A stretch of DNA of 64,000 nt from contig NZ_JAIAZY010000015.1 of the NCBI RefSeq assembly GCF_019459225.1, forward strand, positions 28,801-92,800, written 5' to 3'. The position numbers were made by a program, and so were the translations under genes. This DNA comes from Bacillus sp. IITD106. GTDB taxonomy: Bacteria; Bacillota; Bacilli; Bacillales; Bacillaceae_C. How positions within the stretch are numbered: position 1 is the first letter of the stretch; each line of letters begins with the position of its first letter. Of this stretch, positions 43,411 to 53,702 are shown piece after piece. Under the pieces are notes generated by a model. That model was not told the origin of the DNA, ran no database searches, and worked only from the letters and a program-made list of their open reading frames with translations.

Positions 43411-44757
43411 ATGTGGGGGAAAGTTCGCAGCTGGTTAGAAAGTCTCGCACCTGCCCATGTTATTGCTGGATATTACTTACTCGCAGTATTAATATCCATT
43501 CTACTATTCAGCATCCCTGCAGTCTATAGGCCTGGAGTCAACCTCAGTATGATGGATATCATCTTTATGGCTGTCAGCGTAGTCAGTGATACAGGCATGG
43601 CTGTATTTAATATAGCCGAAACATTTAGTGTTTTCGGGTATTTTGTCATTATTATCATTTTACAATTTGCTGGAATTGGCATTATGGCCATCAGTACGTT
43701 TTTCTGGATGGTTTTTAGAAGAAAAATTGGGTTGCGAGATCGCCGATTAATCATGGTAGATAATAATCAATATGCCTTATCTGGACTTGTAAAATTGATT
43801 AAAGAAATCCTTCAAATCATTATCGTGATTGAAATTACTGGGGCAATTGTATTTGGCATTCACTTTTTAAAATATTTCCCGACTTGGCAGGAGGCGTTTG
43901 TTCAAGGTTTGTTTGCATCCGTCAGTGCAACGACTAATGCTGGAATGGATATTACAGGTGAATCTCTTATTCCTTTCGCCGGTGATTATTTTGTGCAAGT
44001 GGTAACCATGATTCTAATTATTTCAGGTGCAATTGGATTTCCTGTATTAATAGAAGTAAAAGATTTTGCGTTAGGAAGAAAAAAGAACTTTTCATTATTT
44101 GCAAAATTAACGACTTCCACATACGGAATCCTTCTTGTCATTGGAACCCTTCTATTTTACTTAATGGAATTTCAACATTTTTTTAAGGATATGACATGGC
44201 ATAAAGGCTTTTTCTATGCATTGTTACAATCTACCACAGCGAGAAGTGCAGGTCTAACAACAATGGATCTGAACGATTTTTCACTACCTTCCCTATTGGT
44301 GATGAGCCTTCTCATGTTTATTGGTGGATCTCCGAATTCCGTTGGTGGTGGAATTAGAACGACAACTTTTGCTTTAAATATTTTATTTCTTTATAACTTT
44401 GCAAGAGGGAATCGTTATATCAAAATCTTTAAACGAGAGATTCATCAAGATGATATGATAAAATCACTTGCCTTTACGACACTAGCTTTAATCATGTGCT
44501 TTGTTTCAATTGTAGCCATCAGTATTTCTGACCCGCAACATCAGCTTATTGAGATTATAGTTGAAGTTTGCTCTGCATTTGGTACAGTTGGAATATCTTT
44601 AGGAATTACCCCCGATCTAAGCATATTTGCGAAATGTATTTTGATGTTCTTAATGTTCGTCGGGAGAATCGGTCTAACCTCTTTCTTTTTTATAATAGGC
44701 GGTAAGAAAAAGAAGGAAAATTACCGATATCCAGAAGAAAGAGTTATTATTGGATAG
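43411..44757 (+). CDS. KtrB/KtrD-type K+ transporter, membrane subunit
   Basis: 448 residues, TrkH/KtrB superfamily, four membrane-pore-membrane repeats. Selectivity-filter-like sequences are visible near SVVSDTGMAVFN (about 55), SATTNAGMDI (about 177), SPNSVGGG (about 305) and SAFGTVGISLGI (about 385). It imports K+ (with Na+) and normally needs the cytosolic regulator KtrA/C, which is not adjacent, as in ktrD of B. subtilis. Confidence 0.92.
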   Translation: MWGKVRSWLESLAPAHVIAGYYLLAVLISILLFSIPAVYRPGVNLSMMDIIFMAVSVVSDTGMAVFNIAETFSVFGYFVIIIILQFAGIGIMAISTFFWMVFRRKIGLRDRRLIMVDNNQYALSGLVKLIKEILQIIIVIEITGAIVFGIHFLKYFPTWQEAFVQGLFASVSATTNAGMDITGESLIPFAGDYFVQVVTMILIISGAIGFPVLIEVKDFALGRKKNFSLFAKLTTSTYGILLVIGTLLFYLMEFQHFFKDMTWHKGFFYALLQSTTARSAGLTTMDLNDFSLPSLLVMSLLMFIGGSPNSVGGGIRTTTFALNILFLYNFARGNRYIKIFKREIHQDDMIKSLAFTTLALIMCFVSIVAISISDPQHQLIEIIVEVCSAFGTVGISLGITPDLSIFAKCILMFLMFVGRIGLTSFFFIIGGKKKKENYRYPEERVIIG

Positions 44758-44934
44758 AAGTGAATTGAAAATAATGAGGTTTTTGAATCGCGGGTTGAAA
44801 TTATATAATCGCTTTTTGTATCCAAATCGGGGAAGGAAATCAGGTTTTTCTTACATTTCAGTCCCAATTAAACCAGAATCGAGACGGAAAACAGACATTT
44901 TTTCATTTCTGTCTCGTTAGAACCTAAAACACAA
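44758..44934. repeat. Hairpin-containing intergenic DNA before serC
   Basis: Two imperfect inverted repeats follow one another, near 44832-44874 (GGGGAAGGAAA with TTTCAGTCCC) and 44880-44917 (GAGACGGAAA with TTTCTGTCTC, one wobble). The second could end the transporter transcript, but the T-run is short. No T-box motif for serC is present. Confidence 0.4.
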
Positions 44935-44967
44935 ATGAAAAAATATAATAACATTGGAGTGAGTATT

Positions 44968-46062
44968 TTGAAGCAAACCATTCAACCTGTATACAATTTT
45001 AACGCTGGTCCTTCGGCATTACCTTCTGCAGTTCTTGAAAAAGCTCAACAAGAACTGCTCAATTTCCGCGGTACAGGAATGTCTGTCATGGAATTAAGCC
45101 ATCGCAGTGCTGCATATGAGGAAGTACATAATAATGCGATTTCTCGCTTGAAAACTCTTTTTTCCATTCCTGATCATTACGAAGTTCTCTTCCTACAAGG
45201 TGGAGCCAGTCTGCAATTTTCAATGATTCCTATGAACTTTTTACAAAAAGGTCAAAAAGCTGCTTATGTGAATACAGGCGTGTGGGCAGAAAAAGCATTC
45301 GTCGAGGCAAAGCTGTTTGGCGCTCCTTACGAGGCAGCTAGCAGTAAAGAGAGCAACCATCGTTTCATCCCTAATGTTAATGATCTGAAATTTAATAAAG
45401 ATGATGCGTATGTTCATATAACTTCTAATAACACCATTTATGGTACGCAATGGAGAGATTTCCCTAATACGGGAGACGTCCCTTTAATTGCCGACATGTC
45501 CAGTGACATCATGTCAAGGCCAATAGATGTTAGCAAATTTGCTCTTATTTATGCAGGAGCGCAAAAAAATCTCGGACCTTCTGGGGTAACGGTCGTCATT
45601 ATTCGTAAAGACATGATTGATAAGGCAAATCCAAATCTCCCGACAATGTTGAAATATAGCACCCACTCTAAAAATAATTCGTTGTTTAATACCCCTCCTA
45701 CTTTTGGCATTTATATGCTTGGTGAAGTACTAAGATGGATTGAGGAAGAAGGCGGATTAGAATCATTAGCAAAACAAAATGAAGAGAAAGCGCAGCTCAT
45801 TTATGATGCGATTGATGAAAGCAACGGGTTTTATGTGGGACATGCAGAACCTGAGAGCCGTTCTCTTATGAACATTACCTTTAAACTTGCTGATCAAGAA
45901 TTGGAGAAGAAATTTTTAGAGGAAGCCAAAGAAGCAGGATTTGTTGGAGTAAACGGCTACCGTACTGTCGGAGGCTGCCGTGCCTCAACGTATAATGCCG
46001 TTCCAATAGAAGCTTGCATGGCGTTAAGAGAATTTATGATTCAATTTCAGAGAAATAACTAA
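44968..46062 (+). CDS. serC: Phosphoserine aminotransferase SerC
   Basis: 364 residues from the TTG at 44968 (GGAG 8 bases upstream), matching the usual 360; the ATG at 44935 has no site and adds 11 non-family residues. Class-V aminotransferase with NFNAGPSALP at the start, the PLP lysine in YAGAQKNLGPSG and the C-terminal GGCRASTYNA. It makes phosphoserine for serine synthesis. serA lies elsewhere. Followed by a terminator. Confidence 0.95.
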   Translation: MKQTIQPVYNFNAGPSALPSAVLEKAQQELLNFRGTGMSVMELSHRSAAYEEVHNNAISRLKTLFSIPDHYEVLFLQGGASLQFSMIPMNFLQKGQKAAYVNTGVWAEKAFVEAKLFGAPYEAASSKESNHRFIPNVNDLKFNKDDAYVHITSNNTIYGTQWRDFPNTGDVPLIADMSSDIMSRPIDVSKFALIYAGAQKNLGPSGVTVVIIRKDMIDKANPNLPTMLKYSTHSKNNSLFNTPPTFGIYMLGEVLRWIEEEGGLESLAKQNEEKAQLIYDAIDESNGFYVGHAEPESRSLMNITFKLADQELEKKFLEEAKEAGFVGVNGYRTVGGCRASTYNAVPIEACMALREFMIQFQRNN

Positions 46063-46072
46063 TTAATAAAAG

Positions 46073-46106
46073 AGGAAGCTACAAGTCAAGAGTAGCTTCC
46101 TTTTTG
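46073..46106 (+). terminator. Terminator of serC
   Basis: AGGAAGCTAC (46073-46082) pairs with GTAGCTTCCT (46092-46101), then TTTTGC. Confidence 0.85.
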
Positions 46107-46108
46107 CT

Positions 46109-47371
46109 TCATGATGTACTATTACCTTTTACATGTATTTTTTCATCCATCATATTTCTTAAGTCATACCCAGTTGGATTTTGGAAAACTCTTAGTCCAA
46201 ATTCGGGCGCTACAGCAATAAGGTGATCGAATATATCAGATTGTACCGATTCGTACACGGCCCATCTAACATCATTCGAAAATGCATAAATTTCTATTGG
46301 CAAGCCATGTTCTGTCGGTTCCAGTTGTCTAACCATTTGTGTCATTTCCTGGTTAATTCCAGGGTGATTTTTTAAGTAATTAGTGATATAGGCCCTAAAA
46401 ACACCGATATTTGTCATGGCCCGTCCGTTCACCCTATTATTTCTATTTATTTCATTTTTCGTATTATATTCTTCAATTTCTCTTTCCTTATCATAAATAT
46501 AATCCTTAAGATAATGGATATTCTTAAACTTCTCAATCATATCCTCAGTGCAAAAAGTAATACTGTTTGTATCGATAAAAATAGGCCTTTTCATCCTTCG
46601 TCCGCCGGAAATTTGCATACCTCTCCAGTTTTTAAAAGAATCAGATATAAGGGCATAGCTTGGCACTGTCGTGATCGTTTTATCCCAATTTTGAACCTTT
46701 ACGGTGTTTAAAGAAATTTCAATGATATCTCCATCCGCACCATATTTCGGCATCTCAATCCAGTCACCAACCCGAACCATATCATTCGACGTCAATTGAA
46801 TGCCAGCTACAAGACCTAACAATGAATCTTTAAAAATTAACATGAGAACTGCTGATAATGCACCAATACCACTTAAGAGGATAGCAGGACTCTTCCCAAT
46901 TAAATTAGCAATAATGATGATTCCAGCGATAATAGCAACAACAATTTTTACTACCTGAATATATCCTTTTATCGGTTTAACCTTCGATATTTCATAAGTT
47001 CTATAAATATCATCTACAGCATTTAAAAAGCTATCTAAAACCATAAGTCCGACAATAATGATATATGTAACGGCTCCCTTTATAATCCAACTTTGATAAT
47101 TCGGGAAGGTCGTTGAAAAGTGATAAATAATGAGAGCAGGAACAATATGGGAAAGTTTGCGAAAAATCTTCCTTTCCAAAATAATGTTGCCCCATTTGAA
47201 ATTCGTTTTCCTCACGTAATGATTGATGACCCGAATAACAATCTTTTTCGTAATAAAATTAGCAACAATACAAAGTAAAGCTATAATAAGGATTTGGATA
47301 AAAACCGAAAGATATTTGGCAATTTCCACATTCATTCCATATTCAACAAGCAGTTTGTAAATTGATTCCAC
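46109..47371 (-). CDS. MscS-family mechanosensitive channel (YbdG-like)
   Basis: 420 residues. Four or five N-terminal helices precede the MscS core with VGDWIEMPKYGADGDIIEISLNTVKVQNWD (beta domain) and a long C-terminal extension (about 280-420), as in YbdG/MscM-type channels. The pore helix is about residues 160-185 (LIGKSPAILLSGIGALSA). Start GTG with GGTGG upstream. Convergent with serC. Confidence 0.85.
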   Translation of the reverse strand: MESIYKLLVEYGMNVEIAKYLSVFIQILIIALLCIVANFITKKIVIRVINHYVRKTNFKWGNIILERKIFRKLSHIVPALIIYHFSTTFPNYQSWIIKGAVTYIIIVGLMVLDSFLNAVDDIYRTYEISKVKPIKGYIQVVKIVVAIIAGIIIIANLIGKSPAILLSGIGALSAVLMLIFKDSLLGLVAGIQLTSNDMVRVGDWIEMPKYGADGDIIEISLNTVKVQNWDKTITTVPSYALISDSFKNWRGMQISGGRRMKRPIFIDTNSITFCTEDMIEKFKNIHYLKDYIYDKEREIEEYNTKNEINRNNRVNGRAMTNIGVFRAYITNYLKNHPGINQEMTQMVRQLEPTEHGLPIEIYAFSNDVRWAVYESVQSDIFDHLIAVAPEFGLRVFQNPTGYDLRNMMDEKIHVKGNSTS

Positions 47372-47464
47372 GTTACCACCTTCAATAATTGTAATACTTT
47401 ATGTAAGCTTAACATAGGAGAAAGCTTGATTCACTTAAAAGCTTATGCTTTGAATCGATAAAAA

Positions 47465-47497
47465 AATGCCAACTACTATTATTCGGCAGTCGGCATT
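47465..47497 (-). terminator. Terminator after the ABC-2 permease unit
   Basis: On the minus strand AATGCCG-ACT pairs with AGT-AGGCATT-type arms (47465-47474 with 47488-47497, one internal mismatch), followed by TTTTTTATCG. Ends the minus-strand transcript coming from 49151. Confidence 0.65.
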
Positions 47498-47514
47498 AAT
47501 TAATCTTTTCATCT

Positions 47515-47592
47515 CTAAAAAAATGTTTTAATGATAAAAATAGCTACCATTCCTAATCCAAAACCAAAAATTAATGTAGAAATTTTTTTCAT
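47515..47592 (-). CDS. Possible 25-residue membrane peptide
   Basis: MKKISTLIFGFGLGMVAIFIIKTFF, one hydrophobic helix. ATG starts 7 bp after the permease stop and GGTGG lies 10 bases upstream, inside the permease's final codons. It precedes a terminator, so it would be part of the ABC operon. Too short for family assignment. Confidence 0.4.
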   Translation of the reverse strand: MKKISTLIFGFGLGMVAIFIIKTFF

Positions 47593-47598
47593 GCCAAA

Positions 47599-48306
47599 TC
47601 AATCCACCATTCGTTTTCTATAAGTAATTATAGTTAAAATAACAATTACCACTACCCATCCCATTATGACGCCTAAGTTTGTAATAACATCTACTAAGCT
47701 CGCTCCTGCTTCCACTTCCTTAGCTAGCTCGATTAGCTGTATATTTGGCAAGTAATTTGCCACCTTTAAAATAGGATATTGATTAGCCAGTGCAGTGATA
47801 AATGAACCAAGTGAAAATACGATGATAACGGGTAAGACAATAACTGATGCTTCCATAACTGATTTGGAAAAAAGGCCCAACAATGTTCCTAAGCCAATAT
47901 AGAAAAATGTTGATAAGATAATGGCAATACTAACGACTCCAATATTTTGAGGATGATATTCAGCTAAAACAATTGAAAATAAGATTACACCTATTGTTAG
48001 AATAAAGGACAACAAGCTTTTCCCTGCTAAAATCTCACCAGTACTTGCCGGCGACAACATCAATCCACGCAACGTATTTTTCTCTTTTTCCTCCGCAATT
48101 AAACAGCATTGCACAAAAGCAGCTACCATCGAAAAGGCGATATTTATAATCATGTAATGAGATTCGATACTATCAACGCCCATTCGTCCATAAATCGCTG
48201 CCAAAATAGGTGGAATAATTATAACTACAGAAACCGCCATATTACGTGAAAAATCTTTAAAATCCTTTTGAAAAATAGCGTTAATTCGCTTTAATGAAAA
48301 TGTCAT
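47599..48306 (-). CDS. ABC-2 type exporter permease
   Basis: 235 residues, about six membrane helices of the ABC-2 (DrrB/NatB-like) type. The short FQKDFKDFSRNMAVSV start and long central hydrophobic segments are typical. It overlaps the ATPase gene by four bases. Substrate unknown; such pairs often export antibiotics or peptides. Confidence 0.88.
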   Translation of the reverse strand: MTFSLKRINAIFQKDFKDFSRNMAVSVVIIIPPILAAIYGRMGVDSIESHYMIINIAFSMVAAFVQCCLIAEEKEKNTLRGLMLSPASTGEILAGKSLLSFILTIGVILFSIVLAEYHPQNIGVVSIAIILSTFFYIGLGTLLGLFSKSVMEASVIVLPVIIVFSLGSFITALANQYPILKVANYLPNIQLIELAKEVEAGASLVDVITNLGVIMGWVVVIVILTIITYRKRMVD

Positions 48307-49151
48307 GCTAACTTCCTCCCTGTCACTTGTACGAAAATATCTCCCAATGTAGGCTCGTTTGAATGGATTGTTGATACTTGATTTGTCTTCATATAATGAT
48401 AAAGTTGTTCTGCCCCTTCAGCCCCCGCTGGAAGAATCACTTTTTCAGCATTGGTCAATTCAACTGTGATGGTTGAATCTGAGTGTGCCTTTTTCAAATT
48501 GGCAGGCGTATCTAAAAGTTGAATATTTCCTTTGTTTAAAAAAGCTACTCGATCACATAGTGTATCCGCCTCATACATATCATGTGTTGTTAAAAAAATG
48601 GTTGTTCCTTTTTCTTTTAATGCCCTCAAGCCTTCATAAATATGAAGTGTATTTGCAGGATCAAGTGCAGAAGTCGGCTCATCTAAAAATAAAAGTTCCG
48701 GTTCATGAAGCAGTGTGCGTGCTAGTACAACTCGCTGGGTCATTCCTTTTGATAAGGAAGATACCTTTTTCGATTTTTCTTCTAATAAATTAACCATATC
48801 TAATACTTCAGCGATTTTTTGATGAGGCACATCATATAAGTCGCAATAAAGCTTCAAATTATCATAGACGGATAGTCTTCCGTATAAACTGCTATTATCT
48901 GTAAGAACACCAAATCGTTTACGGTATTCGGATTTTTTCAACATAGAAACTGGTTCACCAAAAACAGAAGCCGTTCCACTAGTCGGGTTAAGTTGACCAG
49001 TCAATATTTTAATAGTAGTAGTCTTCCCAGAACCACTTGGACCCAAAAAGCCAAAAATTTCTCCCTTTTTAACTTGAAAATCAACACTTTCAATTGCCTT
49101 TTGATTGGCAAAGATTTTAGCCAATCCCTTCACTTCTATAATATTTTCCAT
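48303..49151 (-). CDS. ABC exporter ATPase
   Basis: 282 residues. Walker A GPSGSGKTT at about 36-44; signature LSKGMTQRV (a variant of LSGGQ); Walker B LLFLDEPTSALDP. It drives the ABC-2 permease. The final about 50 residues (a regulatory tail) are typical of drug-export ATPases. The ABC-LytTR regulator next upstream probably controls it. Confidence 0.9.
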   Translation of the reverse strand: MENIIEVKGLAKIFANQKAIESVDFQVKKGEIFGFLGPSGSGKTTTIKILTGQLNPTSGTASVFGEPVSMLKKSEYRKRFGVLTDNSSLYGRLSVYDNLKLYCDLYDVPHQKIAEVLDMVNLLEEKSKKVSSLSKGMTQRVVLARTLLHEPELLFLDEPTSALDPANTLHIYEGLRALKEKGTTIFLTTHDMYEADTLCDRVAFLNKGNIQLLDTPANLKKAHSDSTITVELTNAEKVILPAGAEGAEQLYHYMKTNQVSTIHSNEPTLGDIFVQVTGRKLA

Positions 49152-49390
49152 TTTTATCCTCCTATCAATCTGTTCATGTGTTTCGAATTTGTATTTTTAG
49201 ATTACAAGGAATGGATCATGGATGCATTCGTTTCCTAGTGAAAAGAGCATAAGAAGGGTTGAATGGAGTATTATGAAGGACGAAAAAATGCTAAATACAA
49301 TGCTTTAAATGCCCAATTCAAAATAAATGGAGTGGTTATAACCGGATTCATTTAAATATTTCCGGGGAAATAATACATTATTCTACAAAA

Positions 49391-50422
49391 TTAGAATCCT
49401 AACATCTCTTTAAGCTCTGTCATTTTCGATTTAGATAATGGAACCATTGACTTTTTACTATCATCCAGTACTAAGCTATAACTATTCCTAGTCCAAGTGA
49501 TGACTTCACGAACCTTTTGTAAATTGACGATATACGAACGGTGACAACGGAAGAAACCGAAGTGATTCAAGCGTTGTTCCAAGTCAGTCAATGTAAATGG
49601 ACATGGGAAAGATTCTCCCTTTATATGTAAATACGATTGTCCCTCACTACTCTCTATGTAATCAATTTCGGGAGGGTCGAAGAGTACTATTTTTTCATTC
49701 ACCTTTGTAGGAATTTTTTCAAAGCGAACGGGTTGAATATGTTCGATGGTAGCTTTTTCATCCTCTATCATAGTGGAATCCTTCTGTGTATCTGCTTCAT
49801 TTTGTATTTGAATAGAGTGCATTCCATTTTCGTCTAATCGGTAGGCCTTACTCGCTAGTGTAATTGCACTTTCCATATTCCCAGTTAATACAAGCGTGCA
49901 CTTTTCTAGTTGTTGCAAATGGTGGAGAACATTTAACAAGATTCTTTTTGATTCGATATCTAGGTTTTGATCGGGCTCCTCCATTATATAAACGACTGGA
50001 TCCTGAATCAGTAAGCATGCAAGCTGCACCCGTTTTTTCTCTGAATAAGATAACTTATGAATTCGAACTTTTCGTCTATTTTCTAACTGAACAATATATA
50101 ACATCTCGTTAATAGATGCACTAGTACCATAAAGGCGTTTTATGAAAATAAACATTTCTTCTATAGAAAGACGTTCATATAATTCAACATTAAGAAAAAG
50201 GAAACCGAGCTTATGATGGATTTCAGAAAGATTATTTTGTTCAATCCGAATTTCTCCTTTGGAAAGCTTTGTTTTTCCAAGTAGTATATTGATCAGCTCT
50301 TCCCTAACATTGACATTAGAATAAATGGAGACAACATTGCCGTGATCAACGGTTAAATCAAATGAGGGAAAAATAAGCATATCATTAATGAATCTTTCAG
50401 CTGATAAAAACTGCAGCGACAT
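49391..50422 (-). CDS. Degenerate ABC ATPase fused to LytTR DNA-binding domain
   Basis: 343 residues. Residues about 1-205 have an ABC-ATPase fold in which Walker A is lost (SIYSNVNVREELINILLG in place of GxxGxGKS) and the signature reads LSYSEKKRVQLA. Walker B is kept as VVYIMEEPDQNLD. Residues about 250-343 are a LytTR domain (YIESSEGQSYLHIKG, then FFRCHRSYIVNL). It probably regulates the neighbouring ABC-2 exporter, replacing a kinase-linked receiver with an ATPase-like sensor. Fusions of this type occur in Bacillus and relatives. It lies 239 bp upstream of the ATPase gene on the same strand; that gap has no ORF with an RBS. Confidence 0.9.
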   Translation of the reverse strand: MSLQFLSAERFINDMLIFPSFDLTVDHGNVVSIYSNVNVREELINILLGKTKLSKGEIRIEQNNLSEIHHKLGFLFLNVELYERLSIEEMFIFIKRLYGTSASINEMLYIVQLENRRKVRIHKLSYSEKKRVQLACLLIQDPVVYIMEEPDQNLDIESKRILLNVLHHLQQLEKCTLVLTGNMESAITLASKAYRLDENGMHSIQIQNEADTQKDSTMIEDEKATIEHIQPVRFEKIPTKVNEKIVLFDPPEIDYIESSEGQSYLHIKGESFPCPFTLTDLEQRLNHFGFFRCHRSYIVNLQKVREVITWTRNSYSLVLDDSKKSMVPLSKSKMTELKEMLGF

Positions 50423-50586
50423 AAATAAACCTCACTTCGTTTTAAGTAAAAACTTCTCGTTCTATTATAGCAATAGAGTGATGTATTGAGCATTATAATA
50501 TACAAAATGACTAGTATGTGAACTTTCCCACAATATAAACAAAGCATACACGATCTATTTCGCGTACGCTCCACATATTTGCAAGA

Positions 50587-52071
50587 TTAATAGGATGGAT
50601 TTTCTTTTATATTAATACAAGAATCAGTTTTCTCCAATGTACCTGCTAGTTGTAAAAGCAGATCTTCACGCCCACGTCTAGCCATCACTTGAACACCGCA
50701 TGGAAGTCCATCATCTGCTAGATGCATAGGAAGGGTCATGGCTGGTTGGCCTGTCAGATTTGCAAGCTGGGTAAAAGGCGTTCTCTCAAGGCTTTTGTAT
50801 GCCAGTTGGTCAACAAAGCCCGATTTTTTCAAGATACTTACTAACCCTAGACTTCCCACTATTCGAATAAGCATTTTTTCAAAAGAAGTTTGGTCCAGTT
50901 CACCAATCATTGATGGAGGATGGGCAGTTGTCGGTGTTATGTAGAGGTCATAGTCGTCATGAAAACTTTCCATTTGGATTGCCGCCTTGTCCCAAAATGT
51001 TAAGCTTGTTAAAAATTCCTCTGCCGAGACAGCTTTACCTAGTAACCCGAGAATCCAAGTTGCCGGTTCAACATCCTCAAATCTTACTTTTCGTCCAATC
51101 ACTTCTTCAATAGCAGTCAAAGTTGAAGCAACTTCTGCAAAGTATAGCATCATATAGCTACTAGCCAGCCTTTTTCCATTAATTGGTGCTTCTTTTTCTA
51201 TAATATGATGCCCCATATCTTCAAGAAGCTTCATTGTTTTATGTACGGCTTCCATACACTCGTCATTAACTTTCGTCCCAATCGGTGAATTTGTTGTAAA
51301 CGCAATTTTTAAAGGGCTAGAAATAGGGGTCTGCGCTGCCTCCAGATAAGACCCATTAAAAGGTGGTGCAATAAAAGCAGATGCTCGGTCAAATCGATAC
51401 TGATCAAGCATCGCAGCACTGTCCCTAACCGATCGACTTAAAATATGATCCACTGAAGCCCCTTGCCATACCCGCCCCCGATTAGGACCAATTGGTGTGC
51501 GGCCACGAGTCGGTTTTAAACCAAACAAACCACAAAAAGCAGCAGGAATCCTAATGGAACCACCACCATCATTTGCTCCAGCGATTGGGACCATCCCCGA
51601 TGCGACCGCAGCTGCTGAGCCTCCACTAGAACCTCCAGGCGTATAATCAATGTTCCAAGGATTTCTGGAAGGACCATAATAAGCTGGTTCAGTTACTCCC
51701 ATTAATGCAAATTCCGGGACGTTCGTCTGCCCCATAATAATGACACCTGTGTCTCTTATTTGTTGAACAAACTCACTATCATGATCTGCAATAAAATTCG
51801 CTAACACCTTTGAACCACTCGTAATGGGATGGCCTTTTACTTCTTGGGAAATATCTTTTGTTAACACTGGAACGCCAGCAAAAATTCCTTGTGACTGAAC
51901 GAAATCTCCTGCTTGAGGAGGAGCATATATTTTATGAATAACCGCATTAAGCGTAGCAGTTTTCTGCTCAATTTCTCGGATGGCCATCTCCCGTACTTCT
52001 TCGGGTTTAACCTCTCTTTTCTGAATTAACTCTGCTAATCCTAGCCCGTCGTATTGTTTGTAATCAAACAT
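50587..52071 (-). CDS. Amidase-signature hydrolase
   Basis: 494 residues, amidase family. The catalytic Ser-cisSer-Lys set is in [16 protein letters not shown] (about 145-160), with the Lys in VLTKDIS (about 71). It hydrolyses an amide bond of a small molecule; the GatA-like length is compatible but GatB/C are not nearby, so it is not the tRNA amidotransferase. RBS GGAGGTG precedes ATG. Single gene. Confidence 0.9.
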   Translation of the reverse strand: MFDYKQYDGLGLAELIQKREVKPEEVREMAIREIEQKTATLNAVIHKIYAPPQAGDFVQSQGIFAGVPVLTKDISQEVKGHPITSGSKVLANFIADHDSEFVQQIRDTGVIIMGQTNVPEFALMGVTEPAYYGPSRNPWNIDYTPGGSSGGSAAAVASGMVPIAGANDGGGSIRIPAAFCGLFGLKPTRGRTPIGPNRGRVWQGASVDHILSRSVRDSAAMLDQYRFDRASAFIAPPFNGSYLEAAQTPISSPLKIAFTTNSPIGTKVNDECMEAVHKTMKLLEDMGHHIIEKEAPINGKRLASSYMMLYFAEVASTLTAIEEVIGRKVRFEDVEPATWILGLLGKAVSAEEFLTSLTFWDKAAIQMESFHDDYDLYITPTTAHPPSMIGELDQTSFEKMLIRIVGSLGLVSILKKSGFVDQLAYKSLERTPFTQLANLTGQPAMTLPMHLADDGLPCGVQVMARRGREDLLLQLAGTLEKTDSCINIKENPSY

Positions 52072-52282
52072 TGTTTCATCACCTCCGTGTAGTGATTAAT
52101 CACCGCTAATTTCTAAAATTTTTTAATGAATCTACTATTCCTATAATGATAATCTTCTAATATAATTTTAACATATATATCCATTTGAATTTTTATTAAA
52201 AAAAAAAGGACAGGCATTTAAACATGAGTAGTCCACCTTGGATGGAGAAAAACAAAATTAACAAATTGATATAACAACACTA
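52072..52282. other. AT-rich intergenic DNA upstream of the amidase
   Basis: It contains the amidase leader and A-tracts (for example nine A's near 52200). No riboswitch or ORF with a ribosome binding site was recognised here. Confidence 0.3.
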
Positions 52283-52420
52283 ATGGTTTTTACCATTTAT
52301 GTTAAAGTGAAAAATAAAAGTCCTAATTCTTTTTCTGCTAGTGTTATATTTTTATTTGTTTTAGTAAGTATCGTATTTACCTTTTGTCTCAGGAAAAGAT
52401 TTAAGAGGACAACAAGATAA
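52283..52420 (+). CDS. Possible single-helix small membrane protein
   Basis: 45 codons: MVFTIYVKVKNKS, then a hydrophobic stretch (about residues 20-34: SVIFLFVLVSIVFTF), then a basic tail with KRFKR. An internal GTG could start it as well. No good RBS is visible, so it is weakly supported; the terminator hairpin 30 bp downstream is its only companion. Confidence 0.25.
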   Translation: MVFTIYVKVKNKSPNSFSASVIFLFVLVSIVFTFCLRKRFKRTTR

Positions 52421-52449
52421 TTTTTAAACTAAAGAAACAAACATTAAAT

Positions 52450-52489
52450 AAAACGCTTGGATGTAGAACAATCTACCCAAGCGTTTTTG
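52450..52489. terminator. Terminator after the sugar ABC operon
   Basis: AAAACGCTTGG pairs with CCAAGCGTTTT, plus inner GTAGA/TCTAC (52450-52486). T-runs on the plus strand (TTTTTG) and, more weakly, on the minus strand. It stands 60 bp after the permease stop on the minus strand. Confidence 0.85.
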
Positions 52490-52547
52490 AAAACAAACAA
52501 TGTTAATTTATAAAATAGCACACCTTAATCTAGTACCTTTTTCCTTT

Positions 52548-53702
52548 TTATCCTGCTTTCTTCTTACTCATAATATCAAACGCAACGGCAATTAGAAGGA
52601 CAAGACCTTTGATCGCCTGTTGCCAGTCAATTCCTAAACCAAGTATCGACATACCGTTGTTCATAACTCCCATCACCAAACCGCCGACAATGGCTCCAAC
52701 TACTGTTCCTACGCCGCCGTAAGCAGAAGCCCCACCGATAAAGGCTGCAGCGATTGCATCAAGTTCAAATAAGTTACCAGCTTTTGGAGTAGCTGCATTT
52801 AAACGAGCAGCAAAAATAAGACCAGATAGAGCAGCTAGGACTCCCATATTGACGAATACGCCAAATGTAATTTGCTTTGTTTTGACCCCCGAAAGTTCCG
52901 AAGCTTTTAAGTTACCACCAACTGCATAAATGTGTCGCCCGATGATCGTTTTCTTCATAATAAACGTGTACAACGCAATTAATACGAACAGGATCACTAA
53001 AATATTGGGAATTCCTCGATACGTCGCTAAAATATACGTAAAACCATTCACAATTAAAAAGATGGCGGTAAGCTTACTATAGAATAATTTTAGTGGTAAG
53101 ACATCGAATTGATATTTTACTTGGGATTGATGATTCTTCCATTCTATTCCTATCAGCACTAACGAAAGTGCAAAGCCCACAATCATCGACATCGTATGAA
53201 ATCCACCATCATTAAATGGATTCGGCAAAAACCCTGTGCTAATTTTTCGGAAAGAAATCGGAAAAGGGGCAATCGATTGACCCTTTAGTACAACCAATGT
53301 CAAACCGCGAAACAACAACATTCCTGCTAATGTTACGATAAATGCCGGGATGCCGACATAAGCGACCCAAAATCCTTGCCAAGCTCCAATAACCGCCCCT
53401 AGTAATAAGCAAATCAGCACCACCAAGAAGGGGTTCATGTTCATGTTCACCATTAGGATAGCCGAAATGGCGCCAACAAAAGCTGCAACCGAACCTACAG
53501 ATAAGTCAATATGCCCCGTAATGATGACAAGCACCATCCCGATAGCAAGTACTAGGATATAACTATTTTGCAAGATTATGTTTGTGATATTTAAAGGTTT
53601 TAATAGCGTTCCTTCCGTTAAAAGTTGAAATAAGACTACAATTAAGATAAGCGCAATAATCATACTATATTGGCGTACATTTAGTTTTGAAAGTGCCTTC
53701 AT
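52548..53702 (-). CDS. Sugar ABC permease (GguB/XylH type)
   Basis: 384 residues, about ten helices of the RbsC/XylH family. The conserved segments are [15 protein letters not shown] near residue 65 and the [20 protein letters not shown] loop near 316. Forms a homodimer with the ATPase and ChvE-like protein. Overlaps the ATPase gene by four bases. Confidence 0.92.
   Translation of the reverse strand: MKALSKLNVRQYSMIIALILIVVLFQLLTEGTLLKPLNITNIILQNSYILVLAIGMVLVIITGHIDLSVGSVAAFVGAISAILMVNMNMNPFLVVLICLLLGAVIGAWQGFWVAYVGIPAFIVTLAGMLLFRGLTLVVLKGQSIAPFPISFRKISTGFLPNPFNDGGFHTMSMIVGFALSLVLIGIEWKNHQSQVKYQFDVLPLKLFYSKLTAIFLIVNGFTYILATYRGIPNILVILFVLIALYTFIMKKTIIGRHIYAVGGNLKASELSGVKTKQITFGVFVNMGVLAALSGLIFAARLNAATPKAGNLFELDAIAAAFIGGASAYGGVGTVVGAIVGGLVMGVMNNGMSILGLGIDWQQAIKGLVLLIAVAFDIMSKKKAG

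Noticed and set aside
44758..44967. T-box or other riboswitch upstream of serC
   Set aside because: No T-box sequence or specifier structure is present; only two imperfect hairpins are visible.
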